Shown: positions 19,994 to 29,350, numbered from the stretch's first letter. The stretch is DNA of 64,000 nucleotides from Parahaliea maris (GCF_008064665.1 NZ_VRZA01000010.1:1-64000), one strand, 5' to 3'. Notes: generated by a model from the sequence alone, not told the origin. Translations and numbers: made by a program.

Positions 19994-20015
19994 CGGGCCG
20001 TCAAGCGACGGCCCG
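19994..20015 (-). terminator. Hairpin after TonB receptor gene
   Basis: CGGGCCGTC-AAGC-GACGGCCCG forms a 9-bp perfect stem with a 4-base loop. On the minus strand it is followed by CTTTCCC, a weak U-tract. It should end or attenuate transcription of the receptor gene. Confidence 0.6.
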
Positions 20016-20066
20016 AACAGGGTGTGTTGGTGCGTGGCCCGCGCGTAACGAACGGGCCGCCGGGCG

Positions 20067-22223
20067 TTAGCGGAAGCGGTAGTCGAGTTGTAGGGCGACG
20101 GTGCGCGGTGCGTCCACCAGATAGGTGATGGTGCCCGGTGCCGCCAGCGGGGTGCCGAAGGCGTGGCTGATTGTGGTTTCGTCGGTGATGTTCTTACCCA
20201 CCAACGCGACCGTCCAGCGCTCGTCGGCGTCTGACAGGGCCAGCCGCAGGTTGACCTTGGTGAAGTCATCCTGGGCACCGCGCGGGTTCAGGTCTTCCAT
20301 CAGGAACTTCTCGCTGTTGTAAACCACGTCCAGCTTGCTGCTGAAGAACAGCTCGCCGATCGGCTGATCATAGACGAAGGAGAGATTGCCGCTCCATTCG
20401 CTGGACCGCGGCAGACGCGTGCCGCCGATATCGTTGGTGGGTACGTCGCAGCCAGGATTGTTCCACAGGCAGTCGGCCCCTAAAAACTCGTCGTAGGTCG
20501 CATCCAGGTAAGCCGCTGACCCCATGATAGTCACACTCTCCCCGAGTGCCCAGGCAAAGTCCGCCTCGACACCTTCGGTGGTGGCCGATGCAGCGTTGCC
20601 GGTGACAAAGGTGCTGGAATCGGCGTCCCAGGCCGATACCTGCAGGTCTGTGTACTCGGTATAGAAGTAGGCCGCGTTCAGGCTCAGGCGGGAGTCGAAC
20701 AGGCGGGTCTTTACACCCACTTCGAAGGTTTCGGCTTCTTCCGGGTCGAACTCGAACTCTTCGGGCTTGGTGGAGGCCTGGGCGCCGACAAAACCGCCGG
20801 CCTTGGAACCCTCGGACCAGGTGGCGTACAGCATGGTGTCTTCGGCCACGTCCCACTGCAGGTTGATCGCCGGGTCGAAGTGACTCTCGTCGCGATCACC
20901 GGACAGCGGCGTGTCGAGCCAGGAGGGCAGGACGTTACCCACGATCTCGCGTTGCTGGTCGGCGTCCTTCTTGTCCTCGGTCTGGCGGGCGCTGGCGCTG
21001 ACGCGCAGGGCGTCGGTAATGTACCAGGTGGCCTGGGCGTACAGTGACAGCACATCGTTGTCCTGTTCGAAGTGGCGAATACCGGTGCCGACGAAAGGCC
21101 CGAACGCCAGTTCCGTGCTCTGGTCCATGTCCAGGCTGTTGGTATGCGCGTAGAGTCCTACCACATACTCCAGGGTTTCACCGCCCGGTGAGACCAGTCG
21201 CAGTTCCTGGGATAGCTGGTCGAAGTCCTCGGCAAAGCTGGAGCCGAACAGCGTGGCTGCGGAAAAATCAGAGTCCAGGAACTTGCTGAAATCGTACTGC
21301 GAAAAGCCCGTGATGGAGGTCAGGGTAAAGTCGTTGAAGCCGTAATTCAGCGTCAGGGTGAGATTGTCGGCGTCGGTGTCGTTGAAGTCCCGCTCGCTGA
21401 CGGTCGGGAAGCCCGACGTGGAGCGTTTGTAGTCGATTTTTTCTCCCGGACGGATCGTCTCGTAGCTGTTGCCGTCGATGCGTGAACGGCTCGTCTCCAG
21501 CTTCAGGGTAGCATCCAGTTGGTCGGTGATATCCCAGCCCAGGGTGCCGCGGATTACCCCGTCACTGACCTGTTTTTCGTGGTCACCCAGGACCAGGTTC
21601 TCGGTGAAGCCCTTTGCCGTATCGATGTAGCTGACGGCGAGGCGGCCGCGCAGGGTGTCACTCAGGGCGCCGGAGACAATACCCCGTACGTTGGTGGTTT
21701 CCCCTTCAAATTCATAGCCGGCAGAAATGGAGGCCTCGGTTTCGTCAGTGGGTTTGCGCGTCAGCACGTTGATGGCGCCGGCGCTGGTGTTCTTGCCGAC
21801 CAGGGCGCCCTGGGGGCCGCGCATGACCTCGATGCGGTCGACGTCGAGGAAGGGGCTCTGGAACTGACGGGCCCGACCCGCATAGACGCCATCCACGAAC
21901 AGGCCCACGGTCTGCTCGAACGCGGAGTTGCCCGCGGTGGAGCCCATGCCGCGAATATAGATCGCGTAGTTAGCGGGAGTGTCCTGAACAAAGAAGTTGG
22001 GTATTTGCGTGGACAGGTCGCTGAAGTCGCGCAGGGCAAAGTTTTCGATGTCATTGCCGCCGACCACGGACAGCGAGATCGGTACGTCCTGCAGGCTTTG
22101 CTCGCGTTTCTGGGCAGTGACCACCACCTCCTCGAGCACGGCCGCAGACGCGGTGTTCCAGGTAACAAGGGCGCCAATGGCGAAGGCCAGGCGGGTTTGG
22201 GACAGCTGGAGTATCGGTTTCAT
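20067..22223 (-). CDS. TonB-dependent outer-membrane receptor
   Basis: The 718-residue protein has a signal peptide (about residues 1-27), a TonB box region EEVVVTAQKREQSLQDVP, and a plug domain with IRGMGSTAGNSAFEQTVG, DRIEVMRGPQGALVGKNTSAGAIN. The rest is a beta-barrel. This is the iron-complex/sugar-uptake-like TBDT class that in marine gammaproteobacteria often imports non-iron substrates. The protein ends YRFR rather than with the usual terminal aromatic, which may matter for barrel assembly. It lies 52 bp after the flavin monooxygenase gene in the same operon, so import of that enzyme's substrate is the likely role. Confidence 0.93.
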   Translation of the reverse strand: MKPILQLSQTRLAFAIGALVTWNTASAAVLEEVVVTAQKREQSLQDVPISLSVVGGNDIENFALRDFSDLSTQIPNFFVQDTPANYAIYIRGMGSTAGNSAFEQTVGLFVDGVYAGRARQFQSPFLDVDRIEVMRGPQGALVGKNTSAGAINVLTRKPTDETEASISAGYEFEGETTNVRGIVSGALSDTLRGRLAVSYIDTAKGFTENLVLGDHEKQVSDGVIRGTLGWDITDQLDATLKLETSRSRIDGNSYETIRPGEKIDYKRSTSGFPTVSERDFNDTDADNLTLTLNYGFNDFTLTSITGFSQYDFSKFLDSDFSAATLFGSSFAEDFDQLSQELRLVSPGGETLEYVVGLYAHTNSLDMDQSTELAFGPFVGTGIRHFEQDNDVLSLYAQATWYITDALRVSASARQTEDKKDADQQREIVGNVLPSWLDTPLSGDRDESHFDPAINLQWDVAEDTMLYATWSEGSKAGGFVGAQASTKPEEFEFDPEEAETFEVGVKTRLFDSRLSLNAAYFYTEYTDLQVSAWDADSSTFVTGNAASATTEGVEADFAWALGESVTIMGSAAYLDATYDEFLGADCLWNNPGCDVPTNDIGGTRLPRSSEWSGNLSFVYDQPIGELFFSSKLDVVYNSEKFLMEDLNPRGAQDDFTKVNLRLALSDADERWTVALVGKNITDETTISHAFGTPLAAPGTITYLVDAPRTVALQLDYRFR

Positions 22224-22249
22224 TATCGTTCTCCGTTTGCGGTAATGGT

Positions 22250-22264
22250 CGGGCCACAGGCCCG
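22250..22264. repeat. Intercistronic hairpin between monooxygenase and receptor genes
   Basis: CGGGCC-ACA-GGCCCG forms a 6-bp stem. On the minus-strand transcript it has no U-tract, so it is more likely to affect mRNA stability or relative expression than to terminate. Confidence 0.4.
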
Positions 22265-22275
22265 TTTTATGGGTA

Positions 22276-23460
22276 CTACACAGGGGAAGCTGGTTTCAGG
22301 CCGAGCAACAGGCGGCCGTAGTTTTCCGCACCGATATCGGTGTCGAATACGGTGTGGCAGGACAGGGTGTTGATGTCCCGGACAATACGTTGCATGGGGT
22401 GTGTGCTGAGGTGGGCGCTGGCACCGCTGGAGTCCATCAGGCGGCGCACGGTGTCACGGCACTCGCGAACCGCCAGGGCCGCGCTGAGACGCATCTCGGC
22501 GCGCTCCTCCATCGGGCAAACCTCCTCGGTTCGGCCCCAGGCCGAAAGGCGCCGGCCGACATCGCGCAGAATGAGCTCGGCGGCGCGGACCCGTGCGCTG
22601 GCTTCGCCGTACAGAATCTGGGCGGAGGGGCGATCGACCTGTTTTCCGGACATGCCGTAGAGTTTGCGACCTTCCAGACGTGCCCGGAACAGTTCCAGGG
22701 CACGCTGGGCGGCCCCGAGTGCGGGAATGGCGGCGGCAATGCACAGCAGCGGCATCATCGGGTGGCGGAAGCGCTCAGCGCCTTTCGCCGGCAGGCCGGC
22801 GCCGCGACCCACCGCCATATCCTTGAGTACGCAGGTGTAATCCTCGGGTACAAAGATGTTCTCGACCTTGATGTCGTTGCTGCCGGTAGCGGCCATGCCG
22901 GCGGCGTACCAGGTGTCCAGCACCGTGACTTCACTGCGCGGAAGCAGGAACAGTCGCGGACCTTCTTCCGAGCCTTCAACCATGGCGTTCAGCAGGACGT
23001 AGTCGGCATGCATGACGCCGGTGCCCCAACTCCACTGGCCGCTGAGGCGGTAGCCGCCCTCAGTGACTTCGGCACGGCCACCGGGACTGATGCTGGCGGG
23101 CGCAAGGATATAGCCGTTGGCAGCAAAAACGGCCTGCTGTGTCTGGCGGGGGAAATGGGCGAGCATCCAGTTGTGTTCCATGTAGAACGTGCTCACCCAG
23201 CCGGTGGCGGTACAGGCGCGGCTGATCAGCAGGCCCAGGTCGATAAAGGCATCCGTGTCGATTTCATCGCCACCAAATGCCGCGGGTACAAAGGCACGGA
23301 ACAGACCTGTTTCGGCCAGCGAGGCCATGACCTCGTCATCGGGCTTGCGCTGTTGCTCAGCCAGTGGGGCTCGCTCCTCAATCAGGGGAACCAGGGCTTC
23401 TACTTGCTGGTGCAGGGTGGCGGTGCTGGCTTGCATGGCGTGCTGCATCGGTATTCCCAT
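22276..23460 (-). CDS. Group D flavin-dependent monooxygenase (acyl-CoA dehydrogenase fold)
   Basis: The 394-residue protein has the acyl-CoA dehydrogenase fold. Its sequence resembles oxygenase subunits of two-component hydroxylases (HsaA, 4-HPA hydroxylase C2 type): LAETGLFRAFVPAAFGGDEID, the ACTATGWVSTFYMEHNW helix, SGQWSWGTGVMHADY in the middle domain, and SSGASAHLSTHPMQRIVRDINT near the C-terminus. Such enzymes use reduced flavin from a partner reductase; none is adjacent. ATG 23460 has no good ribosome site, and ATG 23448 (GGGA eight bases upstream) is an equally good start. Two palindrome-B-like sites lie upstream. A true acyl-CoA dehydrogenase is less likely because the usual catalytic Glu region is absent. 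Confidence 0.8.
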   Translation of the reverse strand: MGIPMQHAMQASTATLHQQVEALVPLIEERAPLAEQQRKPDDEVMASLAETGLFRAFVPAAFGGDEIDTDAFIDLGLLISRACTATGWVSTFYMEHNWMLAHFPRQTQQAVFAANGYILAPASISPGGRAEVTEGGYRLSGQWSWGTGVMHADYVLLNAMVEGSEEGPRLFLLPRSEVTVLDTWYAAGMAATGSNDIKVENIFVPEDYTCVLKDMAVGRGAGLPAKGAERFRHPMMPLLCIAAAIPALGAAQRALELFRARLEGRKLYGMSGKQVDRPSAQILYGEASARVRAAELILRDVGRRLSAWGRTEEVCPMEERAEMRLSAALAVRECRDTVRRLMDSSGASAHLSTHPMQRIVRDINTLSCHTVFDTDIGAENYGRLLLGLKPASPV

Positions 23461-23473
23461 CGCTAATTATATT

Positions 23474-23490
23474 AGTCAATTTATTTGACG
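23474..23490. promoter_or_regulatory. Palindrome B, degenerate copy
   Basis: The bases 23475-23489 read GTCAATTTATTTGAC, an imperfect version of palindrome B 31 bp from the perfect copy and just before the monooxygenase start. It could be a second, weaker operator overlapping the transcription start. Confidence 0.45.
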
Positions 23491-23520
23491 TTGATGCATT
23501 GTGTTCGGCTCGCTGTATAT

Positions 23521-23537
23521 TGTCAATAACATTGACA
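23521..23537. promoter_or_regulatory. Palindrome B (TGTCAAT-N3-ATTGACA), site 2
   Basis: TGTCAATAACATTGACA repeats the arms found at 17220-17236 exactly with a different spacer. On the minus strand it supplies TTGACA as a -35 hexamer for the monooxygenase operon, with a weak CACAAT-type -10 17 bp on. It is a repressor-type position. Confidence 0.72.
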
Positions 23538-23701
23538 ATAATATTTGAGAATAACCACTACGCTGAAGGCAGTGAACAAGGGCTGTCCTGCCGCTGAACG
23601 CCTTTTATCGATGGCTGGCGGCATCAGCATGTTTGCGGGAGAGGGCTGCGGGAGTCGGCTGCGGGAGCGCCGGGGCGGGCGGGGTTCGGAGCAGGGGGAT
23701 G

Positions 23702-23732
23702 CCGGGTACACGGGTGATCGCCGCGTACCCGG
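23702..23732 (-). terminator. Hairpin after second TonB receptor gene
   Basis: CCGGGTAC (23702-23709) pairs with GTACCCGG (23725-23732) across a 15-base loop, just downstream of the receptor stop on the minus strand. There is no clear U-tract, so a factor-dependent or stability role is possible. Confidence 0.45.
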
Positions 23733-23741
23733 GTGAGCTGC

Positions 23742-26144
23742 TTACTCGAAGCTGTAGCTGAGGTTCACCCCGTAGGTCCGAGGCGGGAACCAGAAGCGCT
23801 GGTTGAAGAAGTTGGCCGTTGGCGTAAGCCCGGAAATCTCCTCCTCGTCGCTCAGGTTCTTGCCCCACACGGAAGCGCGCAGGGCGCCGCTGCTGCTGGT
23901 CCAGGCGACACTGCCGTCCCAGGTGCCGAAGCCGCCGGTTTCGCCTTTGGGGTGATTGAAGGCTCCGTCGGAGAAGTACTCATCGCTGTAGCTGTAGGAC
24001 AGCAGTGCAACGAAGCCGCCCCAGTTCTCCGGCAGAGGCAGGTCATACTCGCCACTGATGTGGTAGTTGTACTCCGGTGCGCGTGACAACTCGAGGTCGG
24101 ACTGATCCTCATCGACGAGGAAGGTCCCGTCACCGAGATCGGTCACCCGTCCGCAAGGAGAGGTGGGCGGGCTGTCGTAGGGGCGGGCGCCGTTGAGGTC
24201 GGCACAGAACTCATCGTATTCCGCGTCCAGGTAGCCGGCATTGAAGTTCAAGGTGAAGCGCTCGGTCAGCGAGACGCTGAGGTCAAGTTCGAGGCCCGCG
24301 GTGGTCGCTTCACCCACGTTCTGGTTCAGGGTTTCCTGTCCGGTGAGGTTTGCGCTGGGCACGAATACACCAAATTGCAGGTTCTCGTAGTTGGCCCAGA
24401 AAGCGGCCAGGTTGAGCCGCAGGCGGTTGTCCCACCACTCGGACTTCAGGCCGATTTCAAAAGAGAGGGCCTCTTCATCATCTGTGGGTAGCGCGGTCTG
24501 GGGCGAGCTCGCGCGGGCGCCGAACTCACCGGCCTTGAAGCCAGTCGCCACCTGGCCGTAGACCATCGCGTTGTCACCCAACTGGTAATCGAGAGCCAGT
24601 TTGTAGTCCACGTGATCGGTGTTGAGATCGCTGACAATATCCCCCGTCAGGTCCTGCCTGGCCAGCTTGCGGGCCTCGCTGTAGGTCAGGTGGGTGGCCG
24701 GGTCGTAGGTGAGGTCGGGGAGGAAAATGCCCGGGTCGCGGTAGAAGTCCTTCTCCTCCTCGGTGTAGCGCAGGCCCGCAGTCAGGTTGAGGCGATCATT
24801 GATGGCATAGATGACCTGGCCGAACAGGGCCTGGCTGGTCGCCTCCTGGGTGGCGTAGTCGGCACTCGGGCCAAGGGTCGGGAAGTTCTGGGTCAGCTCG
24901 TGCTCCTGCTCCATGTAGAAGGCGCCGACGACCCAGTCCAGCGGCCCGCTGTCGTCGCTGTTGGTAAAGCGGACTTCCAGGCTGCTCTGGTCGTGGGTCT
25001 GGTCACGGGAGGTGGGGAAGAAGAAAAACTCGGTCTGGTCGAAATCGTTGAGGAAGACGTCGTCGGTTTCGATATAGCCGGCAATCGCGGTCAGGGCGAC
25101 ACCGCCAAAGTCCCAGTTCAGGATGCCGGTGAAGGCGTCCTGGTCGATATCCGAGCGGGAGTAGTAGTCCCGTCCCAGGCGGTAGGGGCCGTCATCCGGC
25201 TCCGGGCAGCCAAAGGCGATGGCACAGGCAAGCTGTATCGGGAAGCGCGGGTCGGAACCGTCGTCCGAGTCGGTATCCCCGGGTGTCGGGTCGCTCTTGT
25301 CCCGTGACCAGTTGTAGATCAGCCGCAGGTCGATTTTCTCACTGGGCGTCCACAGAGCCTGGAGGCGGCCGCTGCTTACATCCTCCGCCCCCAGTTTCTT
25401 GTCTACGGGGAGCGTGAAGGGCAGGGGAGTGCCAAAGGCACCCTTGGGCGTGCCGTCGAAGCGGTTGCGGAAATGACCGTCGTACTGCTTGTACAGATAC
25501 GACAGGCGAAACGCCCAGTCGGCAATTTTCGGCGAGTCCACCGCAAAGCGGTATTCCTCCCGGCCGTAGTTGCCGATATTGACGTCTACCTTGCCGCTCA
25601 GCTCGCCGCTGGGCTGGATGGTTTGTACCGCCATGCCTCCCGCGAGGCTGTTTTTGCCGAAATTCACCCCGGTGGGGCCGCGCAGGATCTGTACCGAGGC
25701 GATATCGAAGAAATCGATATTGCTCGATCCCGGGCGAGTGAAGAACAGGCCGTCGATAGAAATACCCGCACGCGGCTCCTCGGTGGATTCGATCCGCTGA
25801 TCCCCGATGCCGCGAATGTGCACCGCCGCGGCATTCGGGAACTGGTTGACCTGCTGGATATTGACGTTGGGGGTGGGGCGGCTCAGGTCCTGGAAGTCCA
25901 TCGCGACGACGTTCTCCAGAGCGTTGGTGTCAAAGGCGGTCACTGCACTGGGGACGCTCTGCAGGCTCTCCTCGCGATAGCGGACACTGACGATGACTTC
26001 CTCAATGACACGTTGGTCGCTCTGCTGCGCGCTTGCTGCGTCCTGCGCCACCACCTGCGTGGGAAGCAGGCTGGCCGCGAAGACCGCCGTGGACAGTAAT
26101 CTCAGGCCGCCTCCCAGGGCGGAATTACCGAGTGGGTTGGGCAT
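23742..26144 (-). CDS. TonB-dependent outer-membrane receptor
   Basis: The 800-residue receptor has a signal peptide (about residues 1-33, cleavage near VVAQD) and a TonB-box-like EEVIVSVRYREESLQSVP. Its plug has IRGIGDQRIESTEEPRAG and LRGPTGVNFGKNSLAGGM, and a long barrel follows. I start it at ATG 26144, which follows AAGGAGAGAAGTA, a near-perfect ribosome site. It is monocistronic, with palindrome A 179 bp upstream. The C-terminus ends SYSFE, one residue beyond the expected terminal Phe. Divergence from the other receptors suggests a different ligand. Confidence 0.93.
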   Translation of the reverse strand: MPNPLGNSALGGGLRLLSTAVFAASLLPTQVVAQDAASAQQSDQRVIEEVIVSVRYREESLQSVPSAVTAFDTNALENVVAMDFQDLSRPTPNVNIQQVNQFPNAAAVHIRGIGDQRIESTEEPRAGISIDGLFFTRPGSSNIDFFDIASVQILRGPTGVNFGKNSLAGGMAVQTIQPSGELSGKVDVNIGNYGREEYRFAVDSPKIADWAFRLSYLYKQYDGHFRNRFDGTPKGAFGTPLPFTLPVDKKLGAEDVSSGRLQALWTPSEKIDLRLIYNWSRDKSDPTPGDTDSDDGSDPRFPIQLACAIAFGCPEPDDGPYRLGRDYYSRSDIDQDAFTGILNWDFGGVALTAIAGYIETDDVFLNDFDQTEFFFFPTSRDQTHDQSSLEVRFTNSDDSGPLDWVVGAFYMEQEHELTQNFPTLGPSADYATQEATSQALFGQVIYAINDRLNLTAGLRYTEEEKDFYRDPGIFLPDLTYDPATHLTYSEARKLARQDLTGDIVSDLNTDHVDYKLALDYQLGDNAMVYGQVATGFKAGEFGARASSPQTALPTDDEEALSFEIGLKSEWWDNRLRLNLAAFWANYENLQFGVFVPSANLTGQETLNQNVGEATTAGLELDLSVSLTERFTLNFNAGYLDAEYDEFCADLNGARPYDSPPTSPCGRVTDLGDGTFLVDEDQSDLELSRAPEYNYHISGEYDLPLPENWGGFVALLSYSYSDEYFSDGAFNHPKGETGGFGTWDGSVAWTSSSGALRASVWGKNLSDEEEISGLTPTANFFNQRFWFPPRTYGVNLSYSFE

Positions 26145-26322
26145 TACTTCTCTCCTTTTATCGTTATGAAAAGCTGCTTTCCTGACACCGTGCGGCACTT
26201 TGTAACACCGCGCTGTCCCGGAATCCGGGCGATGGAACAGGCTGTGGTGGATTTGCCGGTGTCTACTGGCGCCATCCTGGCCGGACTCTGGCTTATTCCG
26301 GTTTTGTGGCGCTCATAGAAAT

Positions 26323-26338
26323 TTTAATTAGTATTAAA
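26323..26338. promoter_or_regulatory. Palindrome A, site 2
   Basis: TTTAATTAGTATTAAA, an exact match, lies between the NTF2-like gene and the TonB receptor gene, both on the minus strand. It is placed to control the receptor gene. Confidence 0.72.
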
Positions 26339-26436
26339 TTGATTGAAGATTAGCTCAGCCCGAGGTGGCTGGCAACCACGCTGGCATGAATTTTTTTGCT
26401 GCGGGTGACCGCCGTGGGGAGCGAGTCCCGGGTGCT

Positions 26437-26829
26437 TCAATCCCCGGCAAACTTGCGAAATTGTGCCACGTGGGCGGAGTCGAAGTATTCGTCCAGTCGT
26501 GTAATACGGCCATCGGCCACCTGGCAAACCACGCAGGCAGGCAATTCGACCCGCACCCCGTCGTGAACCCGCGTTCCCCGCAGGACGTGCTGCTGGACGA
26601 ATCCTCCGGGGAAGGTGTCCAGGCGGCGCTCGTCGTAACGACGCTGTTCGATTCGGCTGACCATGCCCAGCAGGGTGGCTTTATTGTCGGTGGGTGTCTG
26701 TTCCACCCGGTCGGTGTTGTGCCAGATACGGGCTTGTGGGGCATAGCAGGCGACCAGCCCATCTATATCTCCCGCTTCGACACTGTCAAAGAAGCGCTTG
26801 GCGAGGCTGCGGATCTGTTCTTCGGTCAT
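26437..26829 (-). CDS. NTF2/SnoaL-like protein
   Basis: The 130-residue cone-shaped alpha+beta barrel protein has FFDSVEAGDIDGLVACYAPQARIWHNTD at the start and a DGRITRLDEYFDSAHVAQF end typical of SnoaL-like NTF2 members. These include small isomerases, dehydratases and cyclases as well as non-catalytic proteins. ATG 26829 has AGGAAG upstream. It is divergent from the third TonB receptor across palindrome A at 26966 and may share its control. Substrate unknown. Confidence 0.78.
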   Translation of the reverse strand: MTEEQIRSLAKRFFDSVEAGDIDGLVACYAPQARIWHNTDRVEQTPTDNKATLLGMVSRIEQRRYDERRLDTFPGGFVQQHVLRGTRVHDGVRVELPACVVCQVADGRITRLDEYFDSAHVAQFRKFAGD

Positions 26830-26959
26830 TTTTATCTTCCTGTATGGGTGTGATGATGGCGGGCCGTCCCCTGAGAGGCGGCAGGTTCCTCCCTCGGCCG
26901 TGTGCCTTCGGGAAGCCGGGGCGAGGCGCCCGAAGCCTCAGGAGTGACTAAAAGAATAC

Positions 26960-26987
26960 TTGACATTTAGTCGGCATTAAATATATT
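26960..26987 (+). promoter_or_regulatory. Promoter of third TonB receptor with palindrome A (site 3) in the spacer
   Basis: TTGACA (26960-26965) and TATATT (26982-26987) are 16 bp apart, and the spacer begins with TTTAGTCGGCATTAAA (26966-26981), one mismatch from palindrome A. A protein bound there would exclude RNA polymerase. The same layout occurs at 54313-54341. Confidence 0.7.
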
Positions 26988-27085
26988 TTAATCCACGCTA
27001 GATAAATTTAGCGAAAATATTCCGGCGGCCCATCCCGCGACACTGCCGGCGTAATAAGCATAATTAATATCCAGGGAGACCTATC

Positions 27086-29308
27086 ATGAACTACCTGCCC
27101 CCCTTCAGGCCCCGTCACTCGTTCTCGCTCATGGCTGCAGCGCTGCTCGCCCTTCCATCCACCCAGGCGCTCGCGCAAATGTCGGGGGCACTGGAAGAGG
27201 TCGTGGTAACGGCGCAGAAGCGTGAAGAGAGTATCCAGGACGTTCCGATTTCCATGGCAGCCTTTACCGGCGACATGGTAGAGCGTGTTGGCGGTACCGA
27301 CATTACGACCATCAACGGCATAGCGCCGAACATCATCCTGCAAACAGAGGGCCTGATACCCAACGTACCGATGTTCTCTATCCGCGGTATGAACCATTCG
27401 GATCCCGATCCCAACAGCGATCCCAAAACCAGTATGATCATCGATGGCGTTTATGTGCCCTTCGTCGCGGGCACGATGCTGGATATGTTCGATATCGACC
27501 GCATCGAGGTGATTCGCGGCCCCCAGGGCACCCTGTTTGGCAAGAACAACCTGGCGGGGACCATCAACGTGACCACGGCCCGGCCCACGGGTGAGTTTGG
27601 TGGTAAAGTCAGTGCCACGGCCGGGGAAAACGGCCTGCAGCAGTACAGGTTCCAGGTGAACACCAACCAGTTCGCCAACGATATGCTGTCCGCCAAACTG
27701 GCCGCCGCCTATCGCGATTACGATGGCTTCGTAAAGAACATTACGACCGGCACCACATTGATGGCGCAGGAAGTGAAATCCCTGCGCGGTGCACTGAAGT
27801 TCGAGCCCACCGAAAACTTTGATGTCACCCTGATCGCCGATTACACCGACGACGAGGTCCTCGGCCCCGGCGGCCACAGCGTTGCGGTGGACGAAATCCA
27901 GGGCGATGTCTACAAGGCGGCGCTGAACTTCGATCCCGAGACGCAGACGGAGACCACGGGCACCACCATCGAAGCCAACTGGCACCTCGACGCGGGCAGG
28001 ATTACCGCCGTGCTGGGCAACCGCAACCTGGACTACTTCAACCGGGGCGACTTCGACGGCACCAACAACCCCGGCATCATTCCCGTCCAGGCACTGGATG
28101 TGAAGCGGGACTTCAGTGGTGACACCCAGAGTGCAGAGCTGCGCTGGGACAGCACTATCGGCAATGACTTTCACTATGTTGTCGGCCTGTACTACAGCCA
28201 GGACGAGTGGCAACAGATCAACGATGTGGGCGTATTCAAGATCCCGGCGGTGATCGGCAGCCTTGGCGCGAACTCCCAGGACTCCAAGTCGGCCGCGCTG
28301 TTCGCGCAGGCGGACTACACCTTCCTCGACGACTGGACCCTCACAGTCGGTGGTCGCTATACCCGGGATGAAAAGAACTACACCCTGGAGAGCGACTCGC
28401 TGACCAACGGTGTGGTGACCGGCTCGTTCCTCGCCGAAAAGAGCGATGACTGGAGCAACTTCTCACCCCGCGCAGCGCTGGAGTACCAGATGTCGGATGA
28501 CATTCTGCTCTACGGCTCGATTTCCCAAGGTTACAAGGGCGGCGGCTACAACTCCCGCGCCACTCTGCCGGAGCTGGTGGGGCCCTACGATGAGGAAACC
28601 GTTACCGCCTATGAGCTCGGGATCAAGAGCGACTGGTGGGACCAGCGCCTGCGGGTGAACGGTGCCATCTTCCTCAATCAGTACGAAGACCTGCAGCAGG
28701 GCGTGCAGCGCCCCGGCTCCATCCGTGCCGAGAGTATCACCACCAACGTCGCTGAGGCGGATATCGCCGGCGTGGAACTGGAGTTACTGGTTCTGCCGGT
28801 GGATAACCTGCAACTCGGGTTCAATGTTGGCTACCTGGACGCCGAGTACCAGGATTTCTGTGACGATACCGACGGCGCTTCAGCTTACATGCCCTCGAAC
28901 TGCGGTGGCTTCGAGCTGGAGTTTGCTCCCGGCCAGTGGTTGATTGCTGAGGACCAGACGCACCTGCCGCTGTCTAACGCCCCGGAACTCTCCGCCAGCC
29001 TGCTGGTGGACTACGACCTGGTGCTGGACTTTGGCGTTGTCAGTTTCCACGGCGATGTGCGTTACACCGACCGCTACAACACCTGGGGTCGCTCCCTCGA
29101 TGAGGCGTTCTACCGCGATGAGGTTGCGCTGGTCAACGCCAATGTCTCATTCCAGGATTCTGACGAGCGCTACCAACTCACCGTTTATGGCAAGAACCTG
29201 ACCGACGAGGAAGTGATCTCCGGCGCGGTGGCGACAGGCGCCAACCCCATCACCCAGTTCTATCAGCCCCCCCGTGAACTGGGCGTGGAATTCATCCTTA
29301 ACTTCTGA
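27086..29308 (+). CDS. TonB-dependent outer-membrane receptor
   Basis: The 740-residue receptor has a signal peptide (about residues 1-31, ending ALAQ) and TonB box LEEVVVTAQKREESIQDVP. The plug has IRGMNHSDPDPNSDPKTS and DRIEVIRGPQGTLFGKNNLAGTIN, and the barrel ends with the normal terminal Phe (FILNF). ATG 27086 follows AGGGAGA. A rho-independent terminator follows 42 bp after the stop, so it is monocistronic. Its promoter carries palindrome A between -35 and -10. Confidence 0.94.
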   Translation: MNYLPPFRPRHSFSLMAAALLALPSTQALAQMSGALEEVVVTAQKREESIQDVPISMAAFTGDMVERVGGTDITTINGIAPNIILQTEGLIPNVPMFSIRGMNHSDPDPNSDPKTSMIIDGVYVPFVAGTMLDMFDIDRIEVIRGPQGTLFGKNNLAGTINVTTARPTGEFGGKVSATAGENGLQQYRFQVNTNQFANDMLSAKLAAAYRDYDGFVKNITTGTTLMAQEVKSLRGALKFEPTENFDVTLIADYTDDEVLGPGGHSVAVDEIQGDVYKAALNFDPETQTETTGTTIEANWHLDAGRITAVLGNRNLDYFNRGDFDGTNNPGIIPVQALDVKRDFSGDTQSAELRWDSTIGNDFHYVVGLYYSQDEWQQINDVGVFKIPAVIGSLGANSQDSKSAALFAQADYTFLDDWTLTVGGRYTRDEKNYTLESDSLTNGVVTGSFLAEKSDDWSNFSPRAALEYQMSDDILLYGSISQGYKGGGYNSRATLPELVGPYDEETVTAYELGIKSDWWDQRLRVNGAIFLNQYEDLQQGVQRPGSIRAESITTNVAEADIAGVELELLVLPVDNLQLGFNVGYLDAEYQDFCDDTDGASAYMPSNCGGFELEFAPGQWLIAEDQTHLPLSNAPELSASLLVDYDLVLDFGVVSFHGDVRYTDRYNTWGRSLDEAFYRDEVALVNANVSFQDSDERYQLTVYGKNLTDEEVISGAVATGANPITQFYQPPRELGVEFILNF

Positions 29309-29350
29309 GGTAGCTCTCGCATCCACCTGGTGGTCCTCTGAAGTACTTGA

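Noticed and set aside
22276-23460. Ordinary acyl-CoA dehydrogenase for the 394-residue protein
   Set aside because: The N-terminal and central motifs fit two-component flavin hydroxylases better, and the usual catalytic Glu segment is absent.
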